Below the pieces are notes generated by a model that had not been told where the DNA came from, did no database searches, and worked only from the letters and a program-made list of their open reading frames with translations. From Parietaria judaica (lineage: Eukaryota > Streptophyta > Magnoliopsida > Rosales > Urticaceae), in NCBI GenBank assembly GCA_954871525.1, contig CATOZS010000011.1:310001-374000 (forward strand): DNA of 64,000 nucleotides. Direction: 5' to 3'. Positions 63,881 to 64,000 of the stretch are shown here, piece after piece (the stretch's first letter is position 1; each line of letters begins with the position of its first letter). The position numbers were made by a program, and so were the translations under genes.

Positions 63881-64000
63881 ATTAGGGTGGTATTACTAGT
63901 AATTGGGTTAGTTTTGGCATAAAAAGTTTTTGGAGCTCTTTCAAAACCCAGTTTCAACAATTAATGCGTGGTAAAAATAAAAACTGAGTCTTTTTCCCAT
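63881..64000 (+). repeat. Partial last monomer, cut by the window end
   Basis: The first 120 bases of a further monomer, matching the consensus, ending at TTTTTCCCAT. The array clearly continues beyond the window. Confidence 0.97.

Larger units (their letters stand above)
1..64000 (+). repeat. Satellite DNA array, 351-bp monomer, about 182.3 copies
   Basis: The window is made only of a 351-bp unit repeated head to tail, counted from each ATTAGGGTGG motif: 182 complete copies and 120 bases of another. Copies are nearly identical, with usually zero to four differences from the commonest form by eye. All are in one orientation, and there is no inversion, spacer or inserted element. GC is about 30%. 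The array continues past both window ends. Unequal crossing-over and gene conversion are the accepted causes of such homogeneity, and the higher-order repeats listed separately are their direct trace. A length of 351 bp is about two nucleosome repeats, a size class common among centromeric and pericentromeric satellites of plants and animals, but that role is not shown by sequence alone. No host species or known family was recognised. Confidence 0.98.
48785..64000 (+). repeat. Array domain E: ACCGGT and 124C subfamilies, indels return
   Basis: Forty-three complete monomers and one partial. The poly-A and 210T/219T types are absent. Eight monomers (49842, 50192, 52295, 54400, 54746, 62477, 62828, 63530) share 132G, 145C and 148G, giving GAAAGAACC and GACCGGT with a new ACCGGT site. 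Four others (56860, 58616, 60371, 61775) share 124C (TTTACCGCG) with 148G/280C. Odd lengths: 49487 (355), 49842 (350), 50543 (350), 50893 (349), 54050 (350), 54400 (346), 54746 (356), 55453 (353), 56157 (352), 57562 (352). From 57914 onward all are 351 bp again. Confidence 0.85.

Noticed and set aside
1..64000. Protein-coding gene running through the array, since 351 is divisible by three
   Set aside because: Every one of the six frames meets stop codons in each monomer (plus-strand TAA at 40, TAG at 17, TGA at 105; minus-strand stops opposite TTA at 2, 13 and 81). The longest open stretches are a few dozen codons and lack start or ribosome-binding context.
1..64000. CRISPR array
   Set aside because: The repeats are contiguous 351-bp units with no unique spacers and no cas genes.

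Overview
The whole 64 kb window is one uninterrupted, head-to-tail satellite DNA array. I count 182 complete monomers and one partial monomer (63881-64000). The monomer is 351 bp, about 30% GC (in the first copy: 123 A, 122 T, 55 G, 51 C). All copies lie in one orientation. I found no unique sequence, inserted transposon, gene, tRNA, rRNA or CRISPR array, and both window ends lie inside the array, so its true length is greater than 64 kb. Such an array, with layered higher-order repeats and very low divergence between copies, points to a eukaryotic chromosome in heterochromatin (pericentromeric, centromeric, subtelomeric or sex-chromosome). I cannot name the species or match the monomer to a satellite family I know. 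CpG is not depleted (10 seen against about 8 expected per monomer), which argues weakly against long-term heavy CpG methylation.

Monomer positions below are counted from the A of the ATTAGGGTGG motif that starts the window. Monomers differ at a few diagnostic positions that divide the array into domains. Domain A (1-10525): position 169 alternates A/C, and there are many indels. Domain B (10526-15439): substitutions at 66, 111 and 252. Domain C (15440-28777): the 148G type appears and alternates with 148A, and the 210T/219T type first appears. Domain D (28778-48784): a 'poly-A' type, in which TTGG at 290-293 is replaced by AAAA to give an A9T4 tract, alternates with the 148G type. Domain E (48785-64000): a subfamily with 132G, 145C and 148G that creates an ACCGGT site, and a 124C subfamily, with indels returning.

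On top of the 351-bp period there are higher-order repeats recognisable by shared rare markers: an 8-monomer-spaced duplication at 2.5-7.7 kb, 5-mers and a 4-mer in domain C, a 7-mer (29480-34393), a 10-mer (37904-44572), a 6-mer (44924-48784), and a recurring trimer and dimer built on the poly-A type. From 9473 to 49486 there are 114 consecutive monomers of exactly 351 bp. Length changes are confined to 1-9472 and 49487-57913. This is the pattern expected of an array homogenised by unequal crossing-over and gene conversion, with a young centre and more diverged sides.

The window encodes no proteins. Although 351 is divisible by three, all six frames carry stop codons in every monomer. The notable content is the architecture of the array: the restricted spread of the poly-A type, the nested higher-order repeats, and the split between a length-invariant core and indel-bearing sides.
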